Assembly (NCBI GenBank): GCA_014706295.1
Contig: JACSVZ010000007.1
Coordinates: 43,166,975-43,230,974 of the forward strand
DNA length: 64,000 nt
Source: Lycocorax pyrrhopterus obiensis
Lineage: Eukaryota; Chordata; Aves; Passeriformes; Paradisaeidae
Direction of reading: 5' to 3'
Both the position numbers and the translations under genes were made by a program. A model generated the notes under the pieces. It was not told the origin of the DNA, made no database searches, and worked only from the letters and a program-made list of their open reading frames with translations. Positions 1-13,029 of this stretch are shown here, piece after piece (positions within the stretch are counted from its first letter, which is position 1; every line of letters starts with the position of its first letter).

Positions 1-1689
1 TAAACAGCAATCCCCTCTAAGAGAAAACCTTCAGCATGTTGTTATTCATCGCTTCCCTTATGGTTTTGCTGATGCTAATGCATACTCAAGGAAGGAGAGT
101 TTTCTGTGATTCACATTCACTGATGCGTTTTTTCCCTGCTCTGATCCATTAAAGATCTGCAGGTGAAAGATTTGGTTCTTTTGAAAGAAAGAAGAAAAAT
201 ATGACTATGCATATTTTCCCTAGTGGTTTCTTTTTCTTTTTGTCTTCATCTTTAATCACATAAACATTCATTACCTGTTTGTGTACCATCTCCGCTCTGA
301 TCTGAACCCATTTAACCAAAAGGAACTGGCAAAGTTTTAATTTTTTCAGTGTCTGCCTGAGGTCTAAATTATGCATTTTGAAGTTTTAAAACTTTGAAGT
401 AGTTGTTTTCTTTACACCTTCAGGTTAAAAGGATCCAGCAGGGAATGCTGTATTCTTGTTTTAGGATTTCAAAAGCTCTGTTTACTTTTAACATGCTTGG
501 GTTTACAGCATAACACTATGTAGTGGAGAAATGCATACAAGTAATTACGTCAATTACCATCAGCTCTATGCAATTCTTCTGTGATGCTATGTGATTTAAA
601 TGTCATTATGTGTCTGGAAAAGGATGGGAAATTGTTGTTGTTAGCTTCTGTTTGCTGCTAACAGCTGTTTTTATGACTGGTTTTGCTCATAAACAGGTGT
701 TTAGAACATTCCTTTGACTAAGTGATACAGCTTGCGCTGCTGTGAATTAAATTGTCTTGCTTGTCTATGTAGCTTGGATTTCTTTTGTTTTCACTCCTTT
801 AAAGAAAAGAAAAATATAAAAGCAGGAAGGCTCCCAAAATCTGAGATTGTTTTGGTAAGTCATGCTTGGAGACACTGGAAGTTTATGATGAGAAAGGATG
901 TGTTCTTCAAGAGAAACCCATAGCAAAACATCTATCTGTGGGCATGGCCTCCCAATTAAATCTCATTTTATGCTGGTTCCTGTCTATTCTTGTTGAAGAA
1001 GCTTTCTGGTACTTTCTTTCCTTTGGTTAGAAGTCCAGTGCCTGGTGTTTTTTTATTCTTGAAGCATATCTGTGGTAGGTGATGGAGGAATGGACGTATG
1101 CACCAAAAGTAAGTATGTGTTCAGTAATATTCCATGGTGAAAAGTTAAATCCATATAAAATGCTTTTGAAAAGTATCGTCAGATGGTGCTTCTGAAAAAG
1201 GTAAGGTGAATTCTTCCCCTGTCCCCCATTCTCATTTTTAACATCTGAAAGCAAGGAGGATGCATTCTGTGTAATTTGTGGGCTTGACGGTACTTACAGG
1301 TGAATGAAAGCCTCAAAAGATCTTGTTGGGTCCTGTTTTTAAGCCATTTTCTGTATATATTTTGTTCAAAAATTACTGATCTCCATTCCTTGCTAGGTAA
1401 TCAGAGACTTAGAAGAACAGAGTTTTCAACCCAATAGGTCACTGTCATTTAATATATGATCCAGAATGCTTAATTTCTATTTCCAAAAAAACTCCAGCAA
1501 ACCCAAAATCCAAACAAGAGGAACCCAACACTACAAAGTTTGTGAAATTATAAATAGAAGACAAAAAGTGAAAGTCATTGATTTATGTGCATGGGATGGT
1601 GCATTACTGAGAATGTGTTGTGGCTGCAGCTAAATCATTAGAAAAACAGGACTTTCATGAAGAGTGATCTTAATAATAACAATAACATA
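1..1689. other. Intronic sequence, no gene seen
   Basis: AT-rich non-coding sequence. Only short chance open frames occur on either strand, with no recognisable domain, no splice-bounded exon that fits neurexin, and no clear repeat. By inference it is part of the long NRXN3 intron that ends at 43886, because the first neurexin exon in the window starts in phase 1 and so needs upstream exons. Confidence 0.6.
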
Positions 1690-2600
1690 AGGCATGAGGA
1701 TGAAAGTTGCACATCTACTGGGCAGCAAGTAGCTGGTGTGCAAGCCAGTCCTCCCTCTGTATCATTGGTGACCTTACTGAGTGTGTTCTTTGTGCCATCA
1801 TCTGGGTCATGAATGCAGGTGTTGAACAGGACTGGCCCCAGTATCAATCCCTGGGTACACCATAGTGACTTACCTTCAATCTGACTCCCTGCTGCTGATC
1901 ACAACTGATTAGACTTGATCTTTCATCCAGTTTTAAGTCCGCCTCACTATGCACTTATCTGAACTGTACTTTGTCATCTTGCCCATGAGGGCGTTGTGAG
2001 AGATGGTGCCAAAAGCCTTATTGCATTAAGGTAAATAACATCCACTGCTCTCCCTTGGCCCACCTTCCTGTAGAAGGCTCTCGGGTTAGTCAGGCATGAT
2101 TTACCCTTAAGAATTCTTTACTGACTACTTCCAGTTGCATTCTCCAAAGATGTGAAAAAGTTGTGCAAAACGTTTTACTCCATCCCTTTCCCAGGGACTG
2201 AGGTGAGTCTAACTGGCCTGTACTTACCTGGATTCTCTTCCTTGCCCACCAGGTGGACAGGAGTGAGATATCCTCCTTTCCCATCTTCTGGACCTTTCCT
2301 AGCCACTATGATCTTTCGAAGATAGTGGAGAGTGCACTTGCAATGGCACCAGCCAACTCCCGTCGCACTCACTTTATCCCATCAGGTCCATGAACTTGTC
2401 TATGTCCTGTTTCTTCAAGTGTTCCCTAATCAAGTTGCCTTTGAGGCAGCAATTGAGGGTTCTCTTCCTTGTTTCAAACTTTCTCTCTGGTCATGGCATC
2501 CTGGGATTCCTGAAGACTGCTCTTTTCTGGTCATGGGTCAAGTTAGAAGAGGCATAGGTATTGTGTCTTCTTTCTTCAGTGTCCTTTGTCACAGTTAGAA
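1690..2600 (-). mobile_element. CR1 LINE fragment, reverse-transcriptase region (decayed)
   Basis: Read on the minus strand, this block carries pieces of CR1 ORF2 reverse transcriptase. A stretch near 2175-2230 reads KYRPVRLTSVPGKGME, which fits the family motif NYRPVSLTSVPGKVME. Near 1990-2040 a KAF-type motif is followed by SHN. Near 1780-1850 there is GPVLFN followed by a D-D-G-T-K stretch. The catalytic F-A-D-D box expected just after this reads V-T-N-D here, so the enzyme is dead. Several stops and frame changes interrupt the frame. The part above about 2440 resembles the linker before the RT. The element lacks its 5' end, endonuclease and 3' tail. Family assignment is from memory of avian CR1 copies; edges are approximate to about 50 bases. 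Confidence 0.8.
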
Positions 2601-5560
2601 GTGGAAGAACTTGATCTTCTAACTGCAAATGAGTTTAGCAGGAGGAATGCTGAACATGTAGGTACAGTTTCTAGCATGGGACCTATTACCTTCTGTTGTC
2701 TCTTTTAGAGAGAAGCAGCATTGACTATTGTAACTATGAAGTAACTTTAGCCCTTCCTGTGCATATCTCTCAAGTCATGTGGGAATGCGCTGGGACTTGT
2801 GGGGTTTGAACATGGGTATCATCGTGCTTGCACTTCCTTTAATACTGCAGCCTTTTCTCTGGAGTTCAGTTTGTGTACAACAAGGCCTGATGTTTTTTGA
2901 CGTAATATTTTATCTAATTCAATAACAAATAATTGAGACAAAGGGATACTTTAATCTTAATGCTTCTGTTGCATATTTAGTCTGCAGGTGAAGCTTCTCT
3001 CCTTGTGGCTTTGTTGCTTGGCTTTCCACAAAGAGACCGTCTCCTTCTATGTTTGTAAGAGACGTCTCTGTCTTTTGGTGGCTGAAAAGGATTTACCTGT
3101 GCATGTCGTTCAAGTTTATATCAAACATATGCCTGGGGCAAAATTTACTCTAGATGTGTAAATCATAGCAAACAGAATAGAGGTCATATGTGCTTACTTT
3201 CCTAATGGCTCTAGTCACTGAGGGTCACTAAACATTACAGATTAATTTTGTTGTATTTTTATCATCTGTTCAATGTTGGTGTCATCTGAGCATAGGACCA
3301 GGGCTCTCTCTACAGAAAAAACTTTGCAGCAGCCTTCGGGGTCTGCTCAGCCATCTAAAACATGCAGAGGCCATCTGCAGTGCTCAGATTGATGCATGAG
3401 TGGTGGGGACCATCTCCTGCTTCAGTTGCTTGTGTTACGCCGTTTATTTCTGACATAGCTATTGTTGACACATTTCTGATGCATTTAATATTATGGTATT
3501 TCACGAGAGTGAGAGTTTTGTCTCAGTTAATAGATTAAGGATGAACAGATAGAGGTTTAAAGGGAAGCTGGGGAAGAGCTTAAAAAAGAACCTGGACCGT
3601 ATTTGTGTCTCAATCCACTGCCTAATCCATATGACCATTTTTTAAAATTGTAATTTGAACAGAAATAGCAGATTGCCATTACCTCATGGTCACACTCTGA
3701 AAGCCTCTGCCTTTCTGTGAATCCTTACCAAGATGACAGTGAGAATATTTGCTTATAAGGTGGGCAACCTAGCTTCCCCACCCCAGCTTTGGAGTTTTCA
3801 CAGGTTTCTCTTCAACAATGCTTTTATGTGGAACGACTTCTACCTCTGAGTCAAGGTCTGTGTGAAAAACCTGCAGAAATGGAGGGGAGGCTTCGGTTGA
3901 AGGGATAGTTTCACCATGAAATGGAGTGTGGTGGAGACAAAGTTTTACAGAACCAAGTCACGTGCCCCGTCAGTGTAGCTAAGTTATGGGGTTATACAGA
4001 CATTGGTTGTGATTTTTTGAAGTTTTCTGTCTGCTTGGTTGGTGACACATTGAGAATATGTACGCTGCACAGCTTTGGGAGATCTGCATCTATCTGGAAC
4101 ACTCATCTTCTCATATATGCCTGCATTGCTATTGTCTATGATTTTACTAGGCACGCCGTGTACTTTTCTTTAGACAGTGTTTGGGTGTTTAGACAATGCC
4201 TGATTTTCTTCCAGATATAAGAGGAGATTTCAATGTGCACTCTTTTGGTGCCTCTTGTTTGATTTAAATTTCATTTGGGAGAAAAAAAAGAAACTCTTCT
4301 TATTTATTAATATATTTTTATGTTTTATCTTTTAAATTGCTGGTAACAAAACCAAAGATCCCTAGAGCTGTTTGTTAATTTGAAATAAGAATAACAGGAA
4401 AACAAAACAGCTAAATTAATATTTGTACAAGCCAGTGAAACTTAGCAGGGGCAGTGTCATACATGGAGATTTCAGTGTCTGGTACATCAATAAATAATCT
4501 ATTACAGTTATCTGGATTTTAGCCTGTGCACGCATGTTCTGTAAGATGAGGTAGTGAACTCCAATTTATGTCTTGCTTTTCATAGTTTGGATGTTGTTAG
4601 AGCCATGTCCTCTTTCTGGCTCTAGGATCCCAGACACTTTAAAATTACTCCTCCTGAGATGTGTAAAAGACTTGAAAACTTTGTTTCTAGTAGCTCAGCT
4701 CTTTTTTTTTGTGAGAAGAATAATAGTGTACAGTCCATCCTTGGCCCCTCAGGATGGTTGATTTATACCCATTTAGGCAGGTTCCTCTCTACCAAGTTTA
4801 CCAGTCCCATTATCACCTAAGTAGCTTTTGATGGTACCCGTGCATGCAGTGATGTCTGGACTCAAGGTGAACTCTTTAGTGAGTAATTGTCAACAAAATA
4901 TTATTCTTGGAAAACTGGATGAAGAATCTGTGTTGTAGGCAGGAGGATTTATGGCATCTTACTAATTGTTATGGAGAAGTGAACGCTCCTAAGGAGTAGA
5001 GAACTCATATCTTCAGATTAGACTTCAAAAAAAGAGACGGGTAAGTTAAAAGTGGAAGGACTGAAATGCAAAAGGTTTGTGCTTGTTTTCAGACTGGTGC
5101 TGACAAAAACTAAACTTTAATTTGCGTTTTGACTGGCAAAAGGAATTTACATCAAAACAAACAAAAAAATCAACCCTTAGTAAATAAATACAGAAAATTC
5201 TGTAGAAATATTCTGTGTTCCACTAGGATAGCGAAGCTGTGGATTGGATGGGATCAACTAATCTTGCCTTTGGTTTTATAAGTGTTTTTCACCTTAATGC
5301 AAGTATATAGGTGTAGGGATATTGAAATTCACTGTGATTCCTTCCAAGCCAGTTATTCAGAGCGGAAACCTGCATATTTTTACCCATTACATTATTTACA
5401 GCTCTTCCTACTGTAGTTGTGATCTTGTCAGACTGGGTAGTCTGGGAGCATGGCAGAGATAATTCAAAATTTGCGTTTGTTGTAAGTTGCAGGGCTGCTG
5501 GTGAAAGCTGCTGCTGATGCTGCAGCCAGCTGCTTTCCATTCAGCTGTGGAGCCATGGGT
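2601..5560. other. Intronic sequence, no gene seen
   Basis: AT-rich intron. The open frames here (for example 3921-4220 on +) show no domain, no homology I recognise and no splice context that fits neurexin. No tandem repeat or mobile-element signature was noticed apart from short homopolymer runs. Confidence 0.55.
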
Positions 5561-6077
5561 TGTGTCTCGGTTTGAGACACAAATTATGAGGAAATGTCTG
5601 AAATGAACATGTCCTCTAATAGAAGGCAGGTTTCAGCAACCTGTCCCCAAGAAATTTCTTGGAGGAAAGTGAAAAAAAAGCTGTTTACTTAACAAGGAGG
5701 GTGCATGCAGGCACGAGAAGAAAATGAATAAAGTTAGATAATAAAACCTCTCACTGTGGAGAAGACCTGGTAGATTCAGAGCAAAGCTGAAACAGTTCCA
5801 GGAGAAAAAGAAGAAGCCACAGTCCCAGGAAAACTCCTTGCTTCAGCTAACAAACAAGAAGCTAGCTAAAAAGCAAAAGAATGCCACTCTTTTCCCTGTT
5901 GCAGAGCTGAGAGCTGGGGCGAGAACAAGCGAGCTATTTGTGTTTTTGTACACAGGCGACCGAAAGAATTCCACCGGCTCCCCCCTCTCTCCTGGACCTG
6001 GCTTTAAAGGCACAGAATTCATGTCTGGCATGGGGCAGATGACAGGGGATAAAGCATCAAAAGTCACTCCACAACAG
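5561..6077 (+). mobile_element. Possible degenerate solo LTR-like element
   Basis: The block begins with TGTCTCGGTTTGAGACA (5561-5577), a TG start with 6-bp inverted arms (TGTCTC/GAGACA). It runs through a purine-rich segment with AATAAAG (about 5727) and ATAATAAAAC (about 5740), which resemble LTR polyadenylation signals. It then enters a more GC-rich part and may end near ACTCCACAACA. The overall pattern reminds me of passerine-type endogenous retroviral LTRs, but this is recall, not alignment. There are no gag, pol or env-like frames next to it, so if real it is a solo LTR. No target-site duplication was established. Confidence 0.4.
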
Positions 6078-9000
6078 GTTGTTAGTGTTTCGTACTACCA
6101 GTGCTAAAATCCATTGCACTATCATCAAGTTAAATTTCATCACCAGAATGTGTAGTTCTGGCCTAGACAAAAAGTGTTATCTTTCAGCCCTTGGCCAGAC
6201 CTCTTGGGCACCAGTGGATTTCACGTGTTGGAAACCTGTTTCTGGGGTACTTCTTTCCCAGACTAAAGTATGGATAGGAGGACCCCATTCATCTCTCCTA
6301 GGGTCCCCCTTCTCCAAAGCAACAGTCAACATCAGCAGTCTCCTTGGACCATCCCACACCATGAGATGCTTTCCTGAAGGCCAGTCATCTCACTTGTTCA
6401 GCAGCAATTTTTCTCACCAGTGCTTTACTGGGAGGAGAGCTGCTGGCTGGGGGAGCAGAGGAGTGTGGGCTGCCTCCAGCCTCTCCAAGCTGTTGGGTTG
6501 TGATAGCTGAATAGGGATGAGACTCAACTGACTGTAGGGTGGTGTACAGTGTCATTTTAAATATCCTTTGGTAGCTAGCCTGCTCTGTAGTTGGCACTCC
6601 AGGAAAGCATGCCTTTCCTTGTCATATTTGCCAGTGCTGTGTAGGTATCTCGGATAACACTAGTGTGTTTTAAGTGGTGCAGACATATGTGCTTAGGCAG
6701 CAGTATGTTGTGATAACTAAAATTTTATGAGCCTGGCAAGACCAGGGCACATGGGAGACAAATATATAGTAGGGCTAGCTGCTACTGAGAAGAGCATATG
6801 ATTGTTGAGGATTCTTCAGAAATCTAGGTAGTAATAGCACCTCATAATTTTAATGAAGTTTTTAACATGATTTGGTGTGGTGTATGGTGTTATATTGTGT
6901 GACTGTCCTCTGATTCAATAGCAACCTGTGTATCTTGAGAAAGCAAACCTGGCTCTGTTCAACTGGCACTTGCCAAGGATGGGAATGTTAAGTGGTACCC
7001 CTCATCTCCAACTTTTCAATTTTTTCTTTTTCGTCTACCCTTGTCAGTGACAGTCTTGCTATGCTATGCTGTAGTATTGCTTTATGCCTCACTTAGGACT
7101 TAAATGCTGTTTAGTAGAATGTGTATTTAATCAGTGGAGTATAAATATTTTGGAGTTCATTCAGATGTCTAGTGATATCTGTTCATGGTTAGTATAGTTA
7201 TTTCTTTTGATGGAAATAAAGCTTTTACCTAGACCTGTGGCTTAAGTTTCATGGAATTGAGTTTGTAGTGAGCTTCTCATCTAAATGGACCCCTTTCTGA
7301 AAGAGGAGCATGCTGTGGAATGAGCTGGTCAGGAAATCCTCCCCACAACCTGCTGCTAGAGAACCTGATGTCTAGCAGGGGCAAACTGTCACATGCAACC
7401 CTCAGGCTGAGGACTGAGACCTTAGTCTAGAAATTATCTTGTGATTTACAGCAGGAATATTTCTCTTCTCATGCCTCTGACATAGAATGAGAAAGGGAAG
7501 AAAGGAAACTGAACAATAGACTGAAAAGCAGTAATGCTAAAATATTGCTTAAGTTTTAAATTTCCTATTTCCTGCACATGTTGATGCTGGATAGTTGCCA
7601 ACAGGACTGTAAGAGTTTTTACTGCCTCACTTCAATTTTTATTTATTTTTTCCCTCCATTTCACAGCACTCTAGGGTCTTCTATTAATTTTTTTTTCTTT
7701 TTGAGTTGAAATGAAGCCCAAGAAAGGCTGCTTTATTCTCTGCCCTTTATTTCACTGAAGGATAAGGAAATAGAATAGAAAAAAATATCCATTGGGGCTG
7801 GAGTAATCAAAATTGTTCTTTGGAAAAGCTTTACAGGTTTCAGTTTAAACATGAGAGGAAACACAACAGGGACAAAATCTGCTTCAAGGCTCCATCTAGT
7901 TAAATATATGCAGCACTTCAGACTCTGATTTTAAAACTTGCGGAGTTTGGGAGATGCAAGGCATTTAAAAGCATAGTATTCCTTTTTAAATTTTTAGCGC
8001 TAGTTTCTTTGCTCCAGTTAGTTGCAGACTAACTTTGCTCTAGTTAATTGCATCCAGATGCTTGGACTGCTTACTTTGTGAGAAAAGGATTCCCTAATTT
8101 TAGGGCTATGTGAACTTACTTGCTTCTACAAATACTTGGTTCTCAGTTTCTAAAAAATCTGAGATTGTGTTTCTAGATAATAAAAGACATTTTGTGTTGT
8201 GGAACTCCGTGAAGATATGATGCGAGAAAGATTTTTCAAATTTTGAAACTCTATTTTTCAGCAGAAAGTAAGGCAGGACAAAAATACTTAAACTATATTT
8301 CCTCTATTGTTTATTATTTTTATGAAACCAATAAAATCCTAACAAAATCCTGTTAAAAATGGAAGGATAGAAAATGCAAAATTAATACAAGAAAATACTT
8401 TTCAGACAATTGATAGACTGTTGTAATCATTCAGATTGATGCTTTCAAAACCTCAATAAATTCCCAGTTTTCTGTATAGATGATTGGATTCTATTTCACT
8501 GTTTGTCATAGAGGTTTGAGGGGAGGTTTATGGCTCAATTTCATAGTCAACCTCTAACAACAAAAAATTTGAAAAGAAATGTGATGCAGAGAACAGTGCA
8601 CCACTCTCGTTCTTCCTTATAGCTATGCCATTGCCTCTGGCAACGGCCACGGTTGAAAATAGGAAAGTGGATTAAGTGGATTAGAGCTTGTTTGTTTTTC
8701 AGCTGCAAGCTCACTGTAAGATATAGACTCTCACTGTACTTAAGATTTGACTGTAGCTTGTTACTCACTGTTTGTATACTTCCCAGTGAGGCATTTCCTT
8801 CTGTTAGATGTGACAAGGCTTCCTCTTTTTAGTCTTTAGTATTCTGTGCTTCTAAATATGTTTACCGATTCAAGTAAAATTTAGCTGCAATAGGAAAATT
8901 CTTTCAGACAGTGTAATCTTTTCTTGGTTTTTGTTGTTGTTGTTTTTGGTTTTTTTTCCCAGAAACAAGTGGTAAAATGTTGGCATCAAAGTCATACTCC

Positions 9001-12000
9001 TAAGAGAAATCAAGAATGTATCAATTAGGGTGTGAGTAGCACACAATTACAGAGCTACTCAGTCATGAATGGTGATAAGATGCATGAGATGCTCTTTTTT
9101 TCTTGAAGTAACAGAAGAACCCAAATCATGGAACTAAAACTGAAAGGCATCAGATTCAACAGTAATTGATAAAATAAAATACTTTTGACATGTTTTGTAA
9201 CTAAGCAATGGAACTTATTACTGCAAGATAGCATCAAGGCAAAGAGCTTAACTGCAGCTCTTTAATAGAAAATTCTTCTGCATAAAAGTACATCTAGGAT
9301 TAGGTTATAATTTTCTTGTCATGGATTAGAATATACATAGGGGATGTACAAGACTTGCACTCACTTAGTTTTTATTCCAATCGTTCCATCCTAAGGGCTT
9401 GGAAGATACTTCTCACATACAGAGATTCGTGTCTTGATGATGAGACTCCTCTGTGATTGTTTACTGCTGCTTTCCTTTGTACCGGCACTGGGACTCTGTT
9501 TTGGCTGTTCTTAGGCATAGGCTACTGTGAGCAGACAAACCAGATCAAGAGAGGGGTCCACTACTGAAGGCTTTTTGAGTTTTGTTCACCTTTCTTCCCT
9601 TAACTGCTTAAAGCCAGTTTTGTCTGAAATTTTCTGTCTGAAAATCTTTCAGGTTTTGAGAAGGGTCACCTATGTTTCAAGAATCATTGATTACATGTTT
9701 TGCAGTTTGGGGAATGTTTTGCTTTGAAAGCAATGCATGGGGAATAAAGACATTGCTGCCTTCTTGCACTGTGTCTTTTCCACTTTAAGTCACTAGAGAA
9801 GACACTTTGTATGTGCAAGCTCTAAGTGAGGCCACATAAGCATTTGCAAAGCTGTCCATTAACCAAAGAATGCTGTTTGCAAACCTTTCTGACAGCATCA
9901 ACTTGTTAAGCAAAATCAGCTTATTTTAGAAGCCTCTCTGCTCTTGGAGCTTCTGTTTCTTTGCAGTCCACAATAGCACCAAAACCCTTTTTCAGCTGTG
10001 TGTTTTTCTCCGACCACCCACGGATAACATACTGAGAGGAGATGACACTCACAGATGACATACTGAGAGATGGTTTTCAAAAGTCTTACTACACTGCATC
10101 CTGGTCTTTTAAGAATAGATAGTATGTTTTTCTGGATCCATTTATCATTGTTAAGAAAAAGGCTTTTTGATTTAGGCAAAGGACTGTAAACCTAGATCTT
10201 TTTGCAAGACTAGCAAAGCTATAAAATTCAGGCAGATCATTTAGGTTTTAATCCTCAAAGGTTATTGACATTTGGTAGCCAGTGAAATTGATGAGAGTTT
10301 GTAAATTTGTTTGAATATCTGGCCTGCTGAGGTTTAATTTTTGTAGGACCTGAAAATTTTGTAGTTTCAGCTCAAGCTTGGAATGTATTAAGTATATACT
10401 GCAACTGTAGAATTGATTCAAAATGGTTTCAAATTTTGATGTTTAGCCCTGAGCTTTCCAGATTTCAGTTTTCTCATCTAGTAAAGTAGGACTTTTAATT
10501 TGGATTTTTTACCTCAGTGGAAAAGAGTATCCCCAGAAACAAGCAGTTAAGGCATAGGTTGCTTTGCATGGGGATCAGTTAACTCTGGAGTTTATATGCA
10601 TAAACTACAATGTGCAAAGAATGGAGTTTTACCTTGTGCCTCCTTTACTTCTCTCTGTGTCCTATCAGTCTGCTGAGATTTATGGTTAAGAATACATGGA
10701 ACCATTTTAAAAAACGTAACAAGAAAGCAAACCAACTAAATAGCTTGCCTGAATATAAATTTGGTTGATTTACATTGTTTCTCCAACTCCTGCTTTATGA
10801 TCCTGTGCCGTGTGTAGCTTTGGTAGGTGATGAGCTCCATCTAGTGACACAGGGCCCGTGTGTGCTTCTGGTGTGAGCAGTAAGCCCGATGCATGGCGTG
10901 TCTGCCTGGCTGGGCATCGGCTGTTTGCCACTGCCTGTGGTTTTAAAACACACATAATGGGCAGTGCCATGGCACCTCACAGGAGAAAAATGTAGAAAAA
11001 AGTGAAGTGGTTCTCTGAAGGCATTAATTATGTAATTATTTTTGTAGGTATTGTGTGTGCTTAAAAAATTGTTTTCCTTAAGAGATAAAAATAATCTATA
11101 TTGAGGCGTATTGAGTCATTGAGCTTCATATGTTTGTGTACACCATCAGAACAAGTACTAATACTGATGATTACTGATTGAAATTTCAGAATCACTTGGA
11201 GCTTTTCCCTATAGTTTGCTATATCATTACATTACTGTTGTAATGATCTTCTTCAACAAAAACTGAAACTGGTCTTTCATAATAGTGATTCAGGGGTTTT
11301 ACTACTGCAAGGCTATAAGCAGCACGATGTGTAAATATCAGAGAGGTCTAGTGCTTTCACGTGCATGCTCTCTTGGACAGCTCTACTCTGAGTTCTTGGC
11401 TGTACATTATTCATAGTTAATAGAGCGTATCTTTTAGCTCATTAACTGAAACCTGTACTTGCAGAGCAGAAATGTGAGGTCTGTGCTGGCTGCTGCTCCT
11501 ACAGAGGGGAAGCTTATCATGTGAGAGTAATGTGGGCCGACTTCAGTGTGCCTCTTAGTAGGAATACAGAACTCCAGGCTGGTTTTCAAAGAAATTTCTG
11601 CATGTTGGTTATGTTAGAAGCCAGGCTAACAAGAGTCCTGCTCCTTTCCCAGACAGGAATCTGGGGTGCCACAATGCTGAGACTTCAGACCTTGGCAGAC
11701 AGAGGAAAACTGTGGAGCCTCTGCTGTAGCAGGATGCTTTTCTGTACCTCATACCATTGAAGACCATCTGGGGAAGCACACAGACTGCATAGAAAATGCC
11801 TTGCAGATTAGTAGAAGAAGCTGTGGGGCTATACTGGCAAGGTGGTCTCCTTGTAGCAGTTTCTATGAAAGTAGTAGGGGTAGCAAAGCCCAGTAGCTGC
11901 TGAGTGGCAAAGACCGTCCCAGCCCTTGTGGATATGTATTTCCTGAGGTTCCCAAGCTAGATTTAGACTAGGTCAATTCAGGTTAGCTTGGATATTGCTG

Positions 12001-13029
12001 GCATACCAATATAGATAGACATGTTGGTGGGGTACTTCTACAGCACCAGGGACAGTGTAGGCTCCGGAATGGTCCTAAGATGCAAGGCAGGCACTGTGCG
12101 GGATTTTGGTCTGTGGTGAACAGCCTTCTGCTGAGTATTACCAGTAGCTGTGGCAATGGTTGTGACCCTGATGTGATGATCAGAGCACAAAGTGCAGTCT
12201 CAACATAACCTCAAGAGTGAGAGGGGAAAACTTTTGACAAGGAAAACGAAACTTTCTATTCTAAGAAATGTTTTCTGACGTACAGGCCATCATGCAATGT
12301 AACAGCCATTTCCTAGACATTCTGCATGGAACTGACATCACAGATTGGACAGTAGAGGAGGATGCAGTTAAATAATTCTTTAGAATGTATCAATCAAATA
12401 CAACTTTTCCCCTTTCTCTTTTATTTCACTTTAATTACAAATGTGTGTAGAAGAGAGTTTATTTATATACCATACACCATCTGCTGTAAGAGAAGAATCC
12501 AGCTATCCTGTTCAAGTTGATAATTTTTATATTGTTCTTTAATGCATTTTCTTCAATATTCTTTAGAGGTAAAAACAGAGGTCTGCTCTTGCAGAAGGGC
12601 AGCAGAAAGTCCTCTCGCATTCTGTGTTTTACTGACTCACTTTAACAGGAAACATGTACAAACACCCATCCAAATCTGTACAATTCTTTTTTGTCTGTTA
12701 GAAGAGGAAGAAGGCTTTGCTAAACTGTCTTAATGTCTTGTCACATCTCTTACATAAATCAAATATTTTAACTGTTTTCCCTCACACATACTCATATTTG
12801 ACTGTGGAGTATATTTTATGTTATCACTTTTTTGCTAAGCTTTAGGTCTCAGCTTTCTTCATTTTATCATCTTGTCTTATTGCCTCTTTTTTTCTGCTTT
12901 TGAATTTGTCAGGTTCCTCTATTTATAGGTGCTAGCAACCATCAGTTGCTACTGTGCTACTTTTCTTTTTTGGTGTGTTTCTGACTGAGTCAGTAACTTG
13001 TGAAAGGGAATATTTCTTGTGTAATTGTG
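6078..13029. other. Intronic sequence, no gene seen
   Basis: Long non-coding stretch. Slightly GC-richer islands occur at about 6140-6530, 10790-10980 and 11480-12200, but I could not assign a coding or repeat family to any of them. A TTG-rich low-complexity run lies at about 8925-8960. Chance frames are common and none has a recognisable domain. Confidence 0.5.
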
